Source of the DNA: Papaver somniferum
Taxonomy: Eukaryota > Streptophyta > Magnoliopsida > Ranunculales > Papaveraceae
Direction: 5' to 3'
Assembly (NCBI RefSeq): GCF_003573695.1
Contig: NC_039358.1
Coordinates: 97,960,117-98,024,116 of the forward strand
Length of the DNA stretch: 64,000 bases
In this document: piece by piece, positions 24,691 through 36,375 of the stretch
How the letters are laid out: each line of letters begins with the position of its first letter
Numbering within the stretch: position 1 is the first letter of the stretch
Program-made: the position numbers and the translations under genes
The notes under the pieces: model-generated
What the model saw: the letters and a program-made list of their open reading frames with translations, nothing else
Told to the model about the DNA's origin: nothing
The model's database searches: none

Positions 24691-25364
24691 CGTCCCTATA
24701 CGAAATACGCAAACGCGCAACAAGCTGCGCTGCAAGCCCTTTTTGAATTGCAACCTAACCTATGGAAAACAAACTACCTCGAACCAGGAGTCATGAAATT
24801 ATTGTGCATGACTTTCTGGACTCTTCTGAGGAGTCCAACCGCCTCCGGAGCTAAAAAACCAAAAGTATCAAAATAAAAAGGAATAAAAGTATGCCCATTA
24901 TCAAGACACGCTTTCTCATGTTTCGCTATCTTACCTGAGGCAGCCCTCAACGCCGCTTGCCTGATTATAAACGTACCATGTCCAATTCCTACTAATGGAG
25001 AAACCCCAGTAAGATTAACACATGCATGTTTTCCGTTGTCCCACCCAAAAATTAAAACATCTGCTGGTCTGAGCGTCGATTTCCCTTCGAGTGGATCAGT
25101 CAAAAAATTGACAGCCACTTCTTTCTTTGCAGAAATACCAGCTCTCCATAGTATATCATATAAAATGTCCCTTACATGATCATGTCTATGTTTAAAACCA
25201 GGGTCTACCTTACAATGAACTGCATGTTCCCCATAATTGTAATAGCAAGTAAGAAATTCTGAACATGCCCGGCTTGCAGACAACCCGTAAACCCTATCCA
25301 TGTCTTTAACTGCTTTACCAACAATTAAAATCAAAAAATGGTCAAACATAAGGTTCCTGCACAA
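24690..25364 (-). pseudogene. Repeat-encoded protein fragment, probably the C-terminal part of a non-LTR retroelement
   Basis: The 196-residue frame holds a block I recognise as widespread in plant genomes: HAVHCKVDPGFKHRHDHVRD, then WRAGISAKKE, STLRPADVLIFGW, GKHACVNLTGVSPLVG, AKHEKAC, FIPFYFDTFGFLAPEAV and the end MHNNFMTPGSR. In other genomes a block like this is usually followed by a sequence like IGFAIQKGLAAQL. Here that sequence is found just downstream (about 24735-24690) in another frame and after a TAG, so the 3' part is broken. I link the family to repeated, reverse-transcriptase-type elements on general knowledge only; the exact element class is not certain. No reverse transcriptase is visible in the window. 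Confidence 0.5.
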
Positions 25365-25589
25365 ATTGTGTATATTTATTTACCTAATTTTAATTAGTTA
25401 ACAGGGGCCATATCTTGAACTGTAGCTAGCATGGGAAACCAACACTATGTCAACAGCGCCTGAGTCATAGTCTATTCTTTCTCCCAAACGATCAGCAACA
25501 GAAATCTCTCTCGAATCCTTTCTTTTTCGTCGAAATCGAAATCCAGTTTCATCTTCATCAATTTCACACCCTAAAATCTCCATCAATCT

Positions 25590-26050
25590 TTACTCAATTT
25601 CGACTTAGATTACAGAGTTTGGATTTGGTTGATTGAATATTCAATCTTCTCTAACCTGTAACCCTAAATTCAAACTTGGGTGAATTGAACGAACCACCAC
25701 CACCATCACCAAGTTCGTCATCTGCTTTCTAATCGAAGACTGGGTGAATTCATTGAATTAATTCCACGATGATTATCTTCATATAATATTCATTTGGGGT
25801 TTCTTGGAGATTCATCTGCAGAAAACTTCATCAACAATAATGAATCAATTGATTCTTCTGTGAAAGATCGATCAGGCCTAGATTTAAGTTTAATCGATCT
25901 CTCATAGAAGTATTGCTAGTGATTCATAATTTTGGAAATGCAAATCTTGGTCATCTTCATCTAAGGTATTTCTCATTTATTCATTTGGGGGTTTAATGTT
26001 TTTTCAAATTGGAGGTTACACACTACTGATTTTGAATGGTACAATTTCTG
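25590..26050. other. Gene-free stretch
   Basis: Reads like an untranslated leader or promoter region (CT-rich, no family resemblance). Nothing firm. Confidence 0.3.
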
Positions 26051-26053
26051 ATG

Positions 26054-26235
26054 GTGATTATGAACATCTCTATCTTTCAGATTTTAGGTGTATTATGTTT
26101 GCTGTGAATTGTATCCTGTTTTGAGAATGTTTTGGTGATTATGAACATCTATATCTTTCAGATTTTATGTTTATTATGTTGTTGTGAATTGTATCATGTT
26201 TTGAGAATGTATTGTGATTATGAACATCTCAATTG
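26054..26235. repeat. Tandem repeat with a period of about 78-84 bp
   Basis: The unit GATTATGAACATCT...GTGAATTGTATCCTGTTTTGAGAATGT occurs twice almost intact and a third time in part. Diverged pieces (CACTGTGATTTG, CTCCACCAAGTAGT) continue to about 26630. Confidence 0.75.
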
Positions 26236-26635
26236 CATGATTTATGCCTCCACCAAGTAGTTTTATATGTCAGTTGACAGATGATCTTAAACTAAGACAT
26301 AGTATCTGGTTGTATGATGCCATCATTGGTGAATAAAGCTTGTATTCTGTTTTGAGAAGCAGCATCTCAGGAGTCACTGTGATTTGTATTCACTGTCAGG
26401 TTGTAGAATTAAATTAGGTGTGCATAAGGCTCCACCAAGTAGTGTTCATTTCAATTATGTGCAAGTCGAATATGACGCAACCAACGCAAGCCAATTATTG
26501 TTAGTCACTGTGATTTGATCTTTATATCTAAAGATCAAACATATATGTATGTTCGTAATTTGTCCCTTTGCCAGATTGTAGATTAAGACTAGGTGTGTAT
26601 ATGCCTCTCTATCAAGTGAATTAGACTGGATAGAA

Positions 26636-27194
26636 AAACACTAAAGTGACTTGTTGTCAATATGCATTTGTTTTCGATACATCTTACTATCTTAGTCTTG
26701 TACATGATCCAGTTCTTTGATTGTAGTTTTAGTTTCTAGAATACACCCTGCATCTCCAACATTATCGACGCACAATCATTGGACAATATAAATAAGCCGA
26801 CTTCATCATATTTCATTTAAAAAAGTTACAACCGTTCTGTTCATTCAGTGTTGAGCAACATTTACATGTTCATAAACTTAAACATACCCATTTACAAGTA
26901 TTTCACCATCTTACCTACAAAAAATCTAAATATCAAAAAGAAAAAGAAAAAGCAAAATAAACATAACATTCCCCTGCATTTTCAGTCTCCATTGCTAGAA
27001 CCAAAAAAGAAAACATGATTCAGTGACTTACCATTTGCATTAGACCCCTCTCCATTCGAATTCTTCTCTGTACTTTGATAATAGCAATTTCTTAACATTA
27101 TGTCATCATTTCCATTCGAGCACTTACCCAAAAATCCACCATCTCTCTACAAAATAATTCAAATGTCGATAAGTCTTACTCATTGTCATACCTA
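26636..27194. other. Gene-free stretch
   Basis: No gene. It could contain the 3' untranslated part of the - strand pseudogene ending at 27195. Confidence 0.3.
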
Positions 27195-27902
27195 TCACTC
27201 GGAATCAGAATCATCAGATTCATCTTTCTCCTCATCAGACGCCTCTTCCTCATCATCAGACCCCTCTTCTTCCTCGCCAGGGCCCTCTTACTCCTCATCA
27301 AACCACTCTTCCTCCTCGTCTTCATCAGCATCGTCCGCTTCAGAATCGGTCTTTTGGGCCAACACTGCATCATTAATCCCAAATCTGTCATCTTGGCGAA
27401 AATCCTCAATCATCACTCTTAGAGCAGATTATGTATCACTTCGATACCCAAAAAAAGCAGCAGGCTCTTCATCTTCGGAAGCATCACTGTCATTTTCTTT
27501 CTTCATTAATGCCCTTTCATCCAACCTCATCTTTTTAGCATGCACATCTCAGAACTTCTCCTCCTCTTCTTCATCTTTGAAAAGATCAAAACGACGCTTG
27601 TTTTGCAAAATATGTACTGGTTTTTCAACTAGTTTCTCTTTTTCAACTGGTTTCTCTTCTGCTTAGATTACGTCCACTACAGCATGCATCTCTTTCCAGA
27701 GTCTAGGGACTTCAATATCATATAACAAGTCATTTATTTTCTTGTTTACCTTCTCCAGATCATCCTTGTTCATCTGCCCAATCATCTGCATAGTGGCTGA
27801 TAGCCTTTCACATCTTTCTTTCTCTTCTAACTCTTTCAATAGTTGATCTTCAGTCATGGGGGCTTTACCCTTTGGTCTGTGTTGATCATCATCACCAGCC
27901 AT
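27195..27902 (-). pseudogene. Acidic, coiled-coil-like protein with four in-frame stops
   Basis: Starting at 27902 (MAGDDDQHRPKGKAPMTEDQ), a single frame runs 235 codons to TGA at 27195-27197 without any frameshift. It is cut by four stops: TAA at about 27663, TGA near 27547, and TAA near 27431 and 27293. The N-terminal third is a charged helix (LLKELEEKERCERL...), the middle has HILQNKRRFDLFKDEEEEE, and the C-terminal third is nearly all Asp, Glu and Ser. The serine-rich + strand frame over the same bases is only its mirror image. I do not recognise the family. The uniform frame with stops suggests a recently inactivated gene; an intact paralogue should exist elsewhere. Confidence 0.55.
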
Positions 27903-28963
27903 TTTGATTGATTTGATTTGATTTGACTGAGAAAAATTCAGAAAACAGTAATCTCCCTCTACAAATTCTCTCTCTGATTTTTTTTGCTCTCTGACCCTTT
28001 GGTTTCCTTGTTAATCCCTTTGGTTTCCCTGTTTATTCTCTCTCCGGAATAAACTATATTCTTGTAGGGTCACGGCTATTCCCAAGAGAAAGCTTTAATC
28101 GAACACGTACCCTAGTCTAATTGGCACCTATTCTAACCGACAATGTCATAATGACGTGATAAACCTAGGTAAAATGGCATTTTGGTTAATCAAAGTAGAT
28201 TTTTTTTTTATTTCCTTCTCTTACTTGCACGGGAGAAAGACTGGAAGAGGCGAAATGGAGAAACCCTAGGTAAGGGATTCTTCCATTCTCTTATCAGATT
28301 AAATTCAAACTTACTTGTTTAATTTCATGAATGGGGGATGTTTTTATTTTATTAATTTGAAATTACTATTGCTAGGATTTCAGGTATATACCTTTCCCAA
28401 ATCTAAAATCGTTTTCTACTGTATTATGTAAACCTAGGGTTCTGTCAATTTTAAGAGTTTTTTATGATCTTGGCTGTGATTCTATATCTTAGTAAGAATT
28501 TTAAGAATTTTTCATTGTCAGGGTTTCTTTTGTTTTGTTCAGGTCTTTCATATTTTTATGATCATAAACCAATTTAGGTCTTTCATATCTTAGTATTAAT
28601 TGGTTGAAACAATTGAGTTTTGTGTGATTCTTGTGACGGAAATTATGGAATTTGGTTTAGGTTGAGCTAATTTTTGTTACTAGTGGATGTTAATGGATTT
28701 AGGAATTTGCTTTTATTGCTGTAAGGAGTAAAAGTTACATTGTAGATTAGGTCGGCGTTGTTATATAGCTGGAAAGGAGAATCTGTTACTGTATTCTATC
28801 GATTTTGTTTTTCTTCACTTCGCAACGGTGTTCTATCATGCTAAGCAATTGGTTTAACAGGGAAGAAGGCGTATTTGAACCCGACGTTCGACAAGCAACG
28901 CACGTGCACTCCACTTGTAGCCTATTAGAGAACCTACTCATTCCCTACCTCCACATACAACAA
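27903..28963. other. About 1 kb between divergent gene remnants
   Basis: Lies between the - strand acidic pseudogene and the + strand ORF at 28964. It contains CT-rich leader-like sequence and, at about 28255-28275, ATGGAGAAACCCTAG followed by GTAAGG, which could be a first exon with donor. No protein family seen. Confidence 0.35.
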
Positions 28964-29390
28964 ATGGCATCGTTTGACTCCGCGGAAGATTTGGCAATCA
29001 CCAAAGCATGGGCAGCCGAAAGTCGAGTTCTAGATCGCTCCTCGACCGAGACCCTTTGGGCGAAGATACATAACAAATTTAGCCAAGATTACGGGAACCC
29101 GAGAGGAAGAAGTGTTCAAAAAATCAAGGATAAGCACAATATCATCCTAGATGCGGTAGCTGGGTTTTTTAAAATCAAACACCGGATCTGGCACTCAAGC
29201 CACCTGAGCTTGTCCCCTCTACAACTTGTACGTATCTTTATTGTTTATTAGGAACAATAATTTTTTCAATTTATATGTAACCAAATAAGTTTGTGTGTTG
29301 TTTTTGTAGCACGAAACCGTTAAAGTGCGCTACTTAGAGGAAAAGGGGGGAGCATTCACATTTGATGAAATCATTTACTTCATAGTATTC
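28964..29390 (+). pseudogene. PIF/Harbinger-associated (Myb/NAM-associated-like) protein fragment
   Basis: Exon 1 (28964-29227, 88 codons) starts MASFDSAEDLAITKAWAAES and has the pattern of plant PIF/Harbinger-linked DNA-binding proteins: an acidic start, a Trp-rich helix (ETLWAKIHNKF), then GRSVQKIKDKHNIILDAVAGF. A GTACGT donor and a TTTTTGTAG acceptor lead in phase to exon 2 at 29310 (HETVKVRYLEEKGGAFTFDE). The frame then runs into LINE-like sequence at about 29400, which removes the C-terminus. Such proteins usually partner the Harbinger transposase in DNA binding; the transposase itself is not seen here. Confidence 0.5.
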
Positions 29391-29429
29391 ATATTTTTGG
29401 AGTACTACCAGCTACGGAGTACCACCAGA

Positions 29430-30290
29430 ACTCAATGGTGGGTGAATTGGACTCCATACTCTTATTTGGCTTCCAGATAGCAAAGGCCAATTCTCTGTTA
29501 AGAGTGTCTATAATGTGTTGTCTAGTGCATCTAATACTTTTGCAGGTACTAATTCTGTTTCTCCACAGGTATGGAAAGCTTTGTGGAAGTTAAATTATTT
29601 GTTTGGAAGTGCTTAAAAGATATATTCCCAACAAGAGATAAACTAGCTAGATATGGAAATTATTTGTTTGGTTTTAAATATCAATGTTAGTAATATTATG
29701 GTACAACATTGTTCATTTAGGAGCTAGATTCTCTCTTGGTTTTCTGCAGGAAATAATATTACCTTTGGTGCATGACATTTGAAGCACCAATTTGGAAAAT
29801 TTGATGTTCAAAGATTTTTCAGAATATAACTCCAAATAAGACAATGTCAAAGATGTCATTAATAAACTTGTGCCTCCTGGAACTAATCTTGTTTCTTTTA
29901 CTAATGGGGTTGTGCAGCCGCTAAGATGAAAACCTCCTGATAATGTTTATAAATTTTGATGCTTTTTTTAAGTCAGATTCATTACAAGGTGGAATAGGGT
30001 TAATAGTTAGGAATTGTGCAGGTAGCTGCATTCGGGTGCAAGGACAATGCTTCAATGGAGGAATGAAGATAGGAGTTGTAGCTGAGGAGCTGGAATGTAA
30101 GGCTATGCTGGCAGCTGTTACTCTGGCACAAACTTTAATCATGTTATCTTTGAATCAGATTGACAAACTTTAATAAAATCCATCAATGATCAAACCTATT
30201 ATGTTAATTGGATAAATCAAGCTTTGGTTTTAGATATTAATTCTAATTGGACAGAACACACAAATATAGTAGTGTGTTTTAGTTCACTTA
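29430..30290 (+). pseudogene. Degenerate LINE fragment (zf-RVT and RNase H remnants)
   Basis: Pieces in different frames resemble the zf-RVT domain (WLPDSKGQFSVKSVYNVL at about 29470-29530, then VWKALWKL) and the plant LINE RNase H domain (KPPDNVYKFNFDAFFKSD near 29930-29980, GGIGLIVRNCAGS near 29990, ESDCQTLIKSINDQ near 30155-30195). Many stops and frameshifts are present. It is opposite in orientation to the LINE at 15601-17045 and more decayed. Confidence 0.7.
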
Positions 30291-30309
30291 ATTCTAATTG
30301 GGGCCATAG

Positions 30310-31200
30310 CAGTTCTTATGATTTTTATTTTCAACTGCACCAACACGTACTCCACTTTATACAAAGATAGTTTTTTTACTTTAGTACTGTTATAACAACT
30401 GCAGCAACACGTACTCCGCTTTTTACCTATCATTTTGATTTATTTATTTATTTTTGATTCATTTTGATTTATTTTCTGAATTAGGTACGAACAAAAAAAT
30501 CTTCAGTATGGAATGAATATTAATTGCATCGCATCTAACTCCGGTCATTTAGAGCCGTCAAAGCAGAAAATTATACAGCAGGATAACAAGATTTGACTGA
30601 GAAAATTCTAAACATAGAACGTGCAGCATGCAAATTGAAGGATCTTTACCTACCTATTTTACCAAATTATTTACGATATACACTTAAATATTTTGCCAAA
30701 TTATTTATTTGTAAAGATACTGCCAAATCTCCATTTACCCTACGTGTTCATCTCTCTCGTCTTAAATCATTTCATGTTTCTTCTCTTAAATCTTCTAACC
30801 TCCCCCTAGAAAACAAAACAAGTTGTTTACTTTGATCATCTGATTCATCTCATGGATAAACCATATATTCCCTTGTCAGTTTTGCTTTGCGGATTAATCG
30901 GATCGACCGTGTAAGTAATTCTTTCCAGTACTGCTTTGTTAACTGAGATTGTAACTCTAATGGTCATAGTAGGGTAAATATCGTCTTCACATGCAACTGT
31001 ATGTAGGTAGATAACCTATGATTATTTGTATGATTCATATATGATAACTGAACTCACATTGTGATATGTGATTACTCTTTGTGACAAGTTTTATTATTTC
31101 GTAGTTTTATTCGGACCACAATAACATTTTCACAAGATGTTGACAAGTTTTTTCTCCTTCCAGGTATCTGAGAATTCATAATAGATCCTAGAGTGGATCC
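30310..31200. other. Gene-free stretch upstream of the CACTA transposase
   Basis: It contains a direct repeat of about 26 bp (ACTGCA[C/G]CAACACGTACTCC at 30338 and 30400). It should hold the 5' part of the CACTA element, but I could not find a CACTA terminal inverted repeat. Confidence 0.35.
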
Positions 31201-31221
31201 TAGAGTAATGGAAAATCTTGG

Positions 31222-34200
31222 ATGTATACCGATAGAACCAAACCGCATTATCAAGACGGAGTCAATGCATTTATAAAGTTTGCTACGCATACATACCAAC
31301 AGGATATTGCGACTGGGAAACGGAAACCATACAACGAGGGCAAAGTTAAGTTTCTATGTCCATGTGTGAAATGTCTCAACGTCTACGTGCACAAGGCAAG
31401 TGAAGTTAATTATCACTTATATACTTCTGGATTCATTCAAAACTATGCCGTATGGACTAAGCACGGAGAAGGAGATGAGTCATCATGGTGGACACTTCTG
31501 GATGGTAATGTCAGCGACGGTCCGCACTCTGATGAACCAGCACATGCTGCAGAGACTATAGAAATGGTTAATGCTTTATTAGGAGAAATTTTTTCAAAGG
31601 AATCTGAGAAGATGCAATGGATACTCAATGATGCTGGGAAACCCCTATACGAAGGATGTAAGGATTTTACAAAGATATCTGCAATGTGTGAACTGTTTAA
31701 CTTGAAGAGCAAGCACGGAGCTTCCGACAAGTTCTTTAATGAACTTCTACCACTGTTACAATCCATGCTCCCTCCAGGAAATGAGATGATGAAAAGTACA
31801 TATGAAGTTAAGAAGGTGATGAGAGATTTGGGTTCAGGTTACGAAAAGATACATGTATGCATCAATGACTGCATTCTCTATAGGAATAAATACAAGGATG
31901 ACATCAAGTGTCCCACCTGTGGGGAATCAAGATGGAAAGTTGACGACACCACCAAAGAGGTGCATGAAAAAATTCCGGCAAAAGTCTTGTGGTATTTCCC
32001 AATTATCCCAAGACTGAAACGACTGTTTCAATCAAAGAGAATTGTTGAATATTTATTGTGGCACGACACCAGAAAGAAAGAAGAGGTTGTTTTACGACAT
32101 ACGGCGGACTCACCAGCATGGAAAAATATAGATGAAAGATATCCCATAATTCGTGATGATCCTCGAAATCTACGGCTAGGCATTTCGGCTGACGGGGTTG
32201 ACGTAAACAAAGGCATGCAAAAACAACACAGTGTGTAGCCAATTCTGACAGTGATTTACAATCTTCCGCCAGAGTTGTGTATGAAGAGAAAGTTCACCAT
32301 GCTGTCATTAATAATTGATGGGGGGCCTTGTAAGGACATTGATGTTATGTTACAACCGTTTGTCGAGGATCTCAAGGAATTTTTTGAGGGAGTCCAATGT
32401 TTTGATGCGCTGAAACATGAGATGTTTACTCTACGTGCGGTTGTTTTATGGACAATAAATGATTATCCTGCTCTCTTTACACTGTGTGGTTTCCCTTACC
32501 AGGGACGAGACGCCTGTAAGGTGTGTGGGAGAAATACTTACTATGTCAGGCTAAAACATTGTTGAAAAGAGGTTTATACCGGGCATAGAAGATACCTACC
32601 ATACGATCATCCATTCAGACGTCAGAAGGGGTTCAACGGAAAAGAAAAAACTGAAAAGGCTCCGAAACTTATGACCCCGTCACAAATATACAATGAGGTA
32701 AAGATTATAAAGAATAAATGGGGAAAGGGACGGAAGAACATTGTGGTGGAATTCGTGCAGGATAACCCTGGAAGAGGTGGAAAGATGAAGAGAATCGAAA
32801 AGACCATCGACCCAAAAAAGGGGAAGGGGAAGGAGAAGGAGACCGAAAGGCGCTACTGGAAAAAGTTCAATATATGGTTCCGGCTCCTCCCCTACTGGCG
32901 GTATCATGTTGTCCACCATTGTATAGATTTCATGCACGTCGAAAAGAATGTATGCGAGAGTATCGTTGGAACATTGTTGAACAATGAATTTAAGTCGAAA
33001 GACCACCTTGCTGCTCGAATGGACCTGAAGGAGATGGGTTTTAGAGACGAGTTGCAACCTTGGGAAAATGGCAAAGGGGGATATATACTAAAGGCAGCAT
33101 GTCACTCATTAAGCCCGGAGGAAAAAGACAAGTTTTGTGCAACATTATCCGAGATAAAGGTTCCACAAGGGTATTGTTCAAACTTTTCAACACTTGTGAA
33201 TAAAAAAGATCGAAAGCTTATCGGACTAAAATCGCATGATTATCACATACTAATGCAACATTTTTTTCCCATTGCGATTAAATCAATTATGCCGCAGCCA
33301 ACAAGATATGCTATTATCAGGTTTTGTTTCTTTTTCAGGGCAATATCTAGCAAAGAAATCAAGGTGGCAGAGCTAGAAAAATTGCAGTCAGATCTCGTTG
33401 TGACGTTGTGCTTGCTCGAGAAATACTTTCCTCCATCCTTTTTTGACATCATGGTTCATTTAACTGTGCATCTTACCAGGGAAGTGCAAATTTGTGGTCA
33501 TGTATTCTTTCGATGGATGTATCCATTTGAAAGGCGCATGAAGGTCATAAAAGGGCATGTGCGAAACAGAAACAGACCTGGAGGAAGCATTGTTGAAGGG
33601 AACCTTGCGGAGGAGACAATTGAGGTTATCAGTGAGCACCAACAAAGCATGAATGATACAGTCGGAATTCCACCAGACAAACTCAATACATCTGACACTG
33701 GCGAAGATTCTTATTCTTTCAGGGGAAAACCAATGTCAAATCCTAAGTTTCCTCGTGTTGATAAGGATCTGTTTGATAAAGCGCATTTCTATGTATTGCG
33801 GAATTCGCCTGAAGTTTCTCCTTACGTTGAGTAAGTATAACTAGATCTAACCAGATAACCTCATTTTTTATTTAGTTTTTGATTCTGTGTCCGAATTTCT
33901 GTAAAGATAATAACATTAATCATTGCACTGTCTAGCCGACACCAGAATTTTTTGAAGGATAAATATCTTGGTATGAGTGATAGACATCTAGATCAAAAAC
34001 ATCGTGAAGAGTTCGCCAAATGGTTACAAAAAGTGGTAAGAGTTTGCAGAAAATGTCACTCTTGCTATGTAACTTTTGCGTTGAGACGGAGGCTAATCCT
34101 TATAATGTATTTCAGGTTGACAGTGAGTGGGCAGACTCTAGGGAAAACTTCAATCAGGACTTAAGGTGGCTATCAATCCCACCGAATCCACAAGTAGAGA

Positions 34201-34883
34201 CATACGAAGCATATCACATCAATGGATACCTGTTTTGCACAAAATCTCATGATGGTTCCGTTAACCAGAATAGCGGGGTTTACGTAGAGGCAACTGACAC
34301 GCACATTAGACAAGCGGGGATTACCCTTAATCTGGCGGATTATTATGGTGTTTTACAAGAGATATAGCAGCTGACATATCATTCGCTGAAAGTGCCACTT
34401 TTCAGGTGTAAATGGGTTACCAAAGCAGAGGTCTCAAAAGACAAACTTGGCTACATTTTGGTTGAGCTTGATAAGTTGGGACTCCAGGATGATCCTTTGG
34501 TTGTAGCCTCCCAAGCTAAGCAGGTATTTTATGTGCCAGACCAGGAAAATAAAATAAAGTCTATTGTGTTAGGTGCACCTACCCAAATGTGGAAATATGC
34601 TGGTGATGAAGTCTACGAGGAATTCAGTACGACAGTTATTTGTCGGAATGAGTATAAATTGCCAGAGATAGATAAACTTGACCTGCAAAGGACATCCAGG
34701 GATGATTACTATCGGGACGACATTAAGGGTAGAACTGCAAGGAAACCACCAGCACCAGCACCAACAGCAGTCCCTTCTTCTCAAATGACTGCATCGGAGC
34801 AACCATTTCCAAGGACTACGCGACAAGGACTAAGGACTAAGCGACAACCATTTCCAACCATTTCCAAGGACTACGTGTTTTGA
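31222..34883 (+). pseudogene. CACTA (En/Spm) TNP2-type transposase, broken and 3'-truncated
   Basis: Domains in order: transposase-associated domain (about 31222-31480; MYTDRTKPHYQDG, then CPCVKC and the His-rich HLYTSGF), Transposase_21 (about 31850-32560; RYPIIRDDPRNLRLGISADG, NLPPELCMKRKF, DGGPCKDIDVML), the HHCIDFMHVEKNVCESIVGT motif (32920-32980), a DUF4218-like part (33200-33640; KSHDYHILMQHFFPIAI, PFERRMKVIKGHV) and a DUF4216-like part (34130-34460; NGYLFCTKSHD, VPLFRCKWV). Two introns look intact (about 33830-33934 and 34036-34113). Stops break it at 32236 (TAG after QHSV), 32563 (TGA after LKHC) and 34365 (TAG after LQEI). The upstream ATG at 31208 is one base out of frame with SWMYTDR. 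The 3' end is cut by the LTR at about 34880, which supplies the final stop. Confidence 0.85.
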
Positions 34884-35602
34884 AAATTTCCAAATCCCGA
34901 ACAACACCTCTCGGGTTTTCAAAACACGTAATTCCCTGATTTACTCAATCGGAAACTTCAGCCAAATCTAATCCAAACCACTGATCATACCACGCCTGTT
35001 AAACTCAATCAAGTTGTCACAAGAAACTTCTGCCATTGAGTCTGCTTAAATCACCTCCAAAACACGAACCCTAATTCTGCTCCTTGAAAAGCAATTTTCC
35101 GGCCGTTTTTTAGTTCAACCTGTTTGCTTCAAATTTCAATTCTAGAAAATTTTGATCCAATCGAGCGATCATACCAGGCCTGTTTAGGCTTAAGAAAGAT
35201 GCCTATTCAATTTCAGCCCTTGAATCTCCGTCGAACAGCTCCAAAATCCAAACCCTAATACTGCCACAATTTTTCCCGCTAAAACCAAATATTCAAACGG
35301 AGAAGATGACCTCCCCCTGATCCTATACCGGTGTCCCTTTAGCACTTGCCCTATGGGGTGTAAATAGTAACAAAGGTGGCCCTTATCCGTTGAGATGCCC
35401 CTTAGTAATTGAGGTGCCCCTTAACCAAAACCGAGAGTCCGAATAACACGTTTCCTCCGGGTGCAAATAACATTTTTTTCGAGCCAATTCTCCACAAGAG
35501 CTTATTCTTCCAAAAACAACTAAACACAAATCTATTAGAGAAATAATGAGTCCTCGCTAATGTATTTACGGGTTAAAATGCGTCGCACTTTCGTGCTTAT
35601 CA
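34880..35602 (-). mobile_element. G2 element: truncated LTR 'A' of the triple-LTR array
   Basis: On the - strand it begins TGATAAGCACGAAAGTG at 35602, just after a polypurine tract (GTGTGGGGGAACT), and continues only about 720 bp before joining the CACTA transposase. Nearly identical to 38046-38768 and to 41276-41743. Confidence 0.85.
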
Positions 35603-35651
35603 AGTTCCCCCACACTTACATTTTGCTAGTCCTCGAGCAAAATAGAACATT

Positions 35652-35875
35652 GACCCGCTACACAGCTGGTCATAAAATGATAAGAAAAAGAATAGAGAGA
35701 GAGACCCGCTACACAGCTGGTCAATTTTGTTTTTTTGTTTTATTTTGTTTTTTTGTGTAGACCCGCTACACCAGCTGGTCATAAAAACAAAATACATAAA
35801 AACAGACCCGCTACACAGCTGGTCAAAACCCTAACAATCATAAAAAAAATTTTTAGACCCGCTACACAGCTGGTC
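35652..35875 (+). repeat. Minisatellite of GACCCGCTACACAGCTGGTC, five copies
   Basis: Copies start at 35652, 35703, 35760, 35805 and 35856. They are spaced by variable A/T-rich filler, so it is an interspersed rather than strictly head-to-tail array. Six copies occupy the same place in the second internal region. Confidence 0.9.
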
Positions 35876-36005
35876 ATAATATGCAAGAAATTCCTGAAAC
35901 AGAAAAATAAAACGTTAACCACTCCCCCACACTTAAACATTACATTGTCCTCAATGTAATTGAGTTATCCAATGCAAAACTTAAGATGGGAAATCCATAA
36001 GATGC

Positions 36006-36030
36006 AAAAAAAAAAAAAAAAAAAAAAAAA
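36006..36030. repeat. Poly-A run
   Basis: About 25 consecutive A; the second internal region has a shorter run at the equivalent place (39219-39238). Confidence 0.9.
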
Positions 36031-36047
36031 CGAAAATAAAAATACAC

Positions 36048-36281
36048 CTACTGGAATGTACAAAAAGGATCCCCATAAACTAATAACCTGAAAACTTGGG
36101 GATCGACCCAAAATATAATATTTACAAACGATAGCTTCACACTTATGTCATGAAAATGCGGAGACAATGAAACTATCAAAAACCAAGATTTACCCCTAAA
36201 CCAAGTGTTTACTGCACAAGGAGTGCGTAAAGAACAAAATATGGGGATTCTGTTGAGACTGGGAATTATCAATCGACTCAT
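36048..36281 (-). pseudogene. Second ORF remnant of the G2 element, copy 1
   Basis: It encodes TWFRGKSWFLIVS...HFHDISVKLSFVN...WVDPQVFRLLVYGDPFCTF. The same protein is seen in copy 2 (39513-39256), where its N-terminus (PIPDTVHESIDNS) is in the same frame; here that part lies in another frame (near 36250-36310), so copy 1 carries a frameshift. Family not recognised. Confidence 0.45.
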
Positions 36282-36375
36282 GCACTGTATCAGGAATAGG
36301 CAAGTCCTCTAGGTATTTAGATGCAAAGTACTCCAATAAAATTTTAAAAGCACACAATTCTAACCCTAAATTAGG

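Noticed and set aside
25398..25586. 62-residue - strand ORF starting MMEILGCEIDEDE
   Set aside because: Could be a first exon (charged, Arg-rich) but there is no second exon in phase and no family; not supported enough to list.
27100..27666. 188-residue serine-rich + strand ORF
   Set aside because: It is the mirror image of the Asp/Glu-rich - strand frame at 27902-27195; poly-Ser arises from the complement of GAT/GAA/GAG triplets.
32680..33057. 125-residue - strand ORF opposite the CACTA transposase
   Set aside because: Shadow of the + strand transposase frame, which carries the conserved domains.
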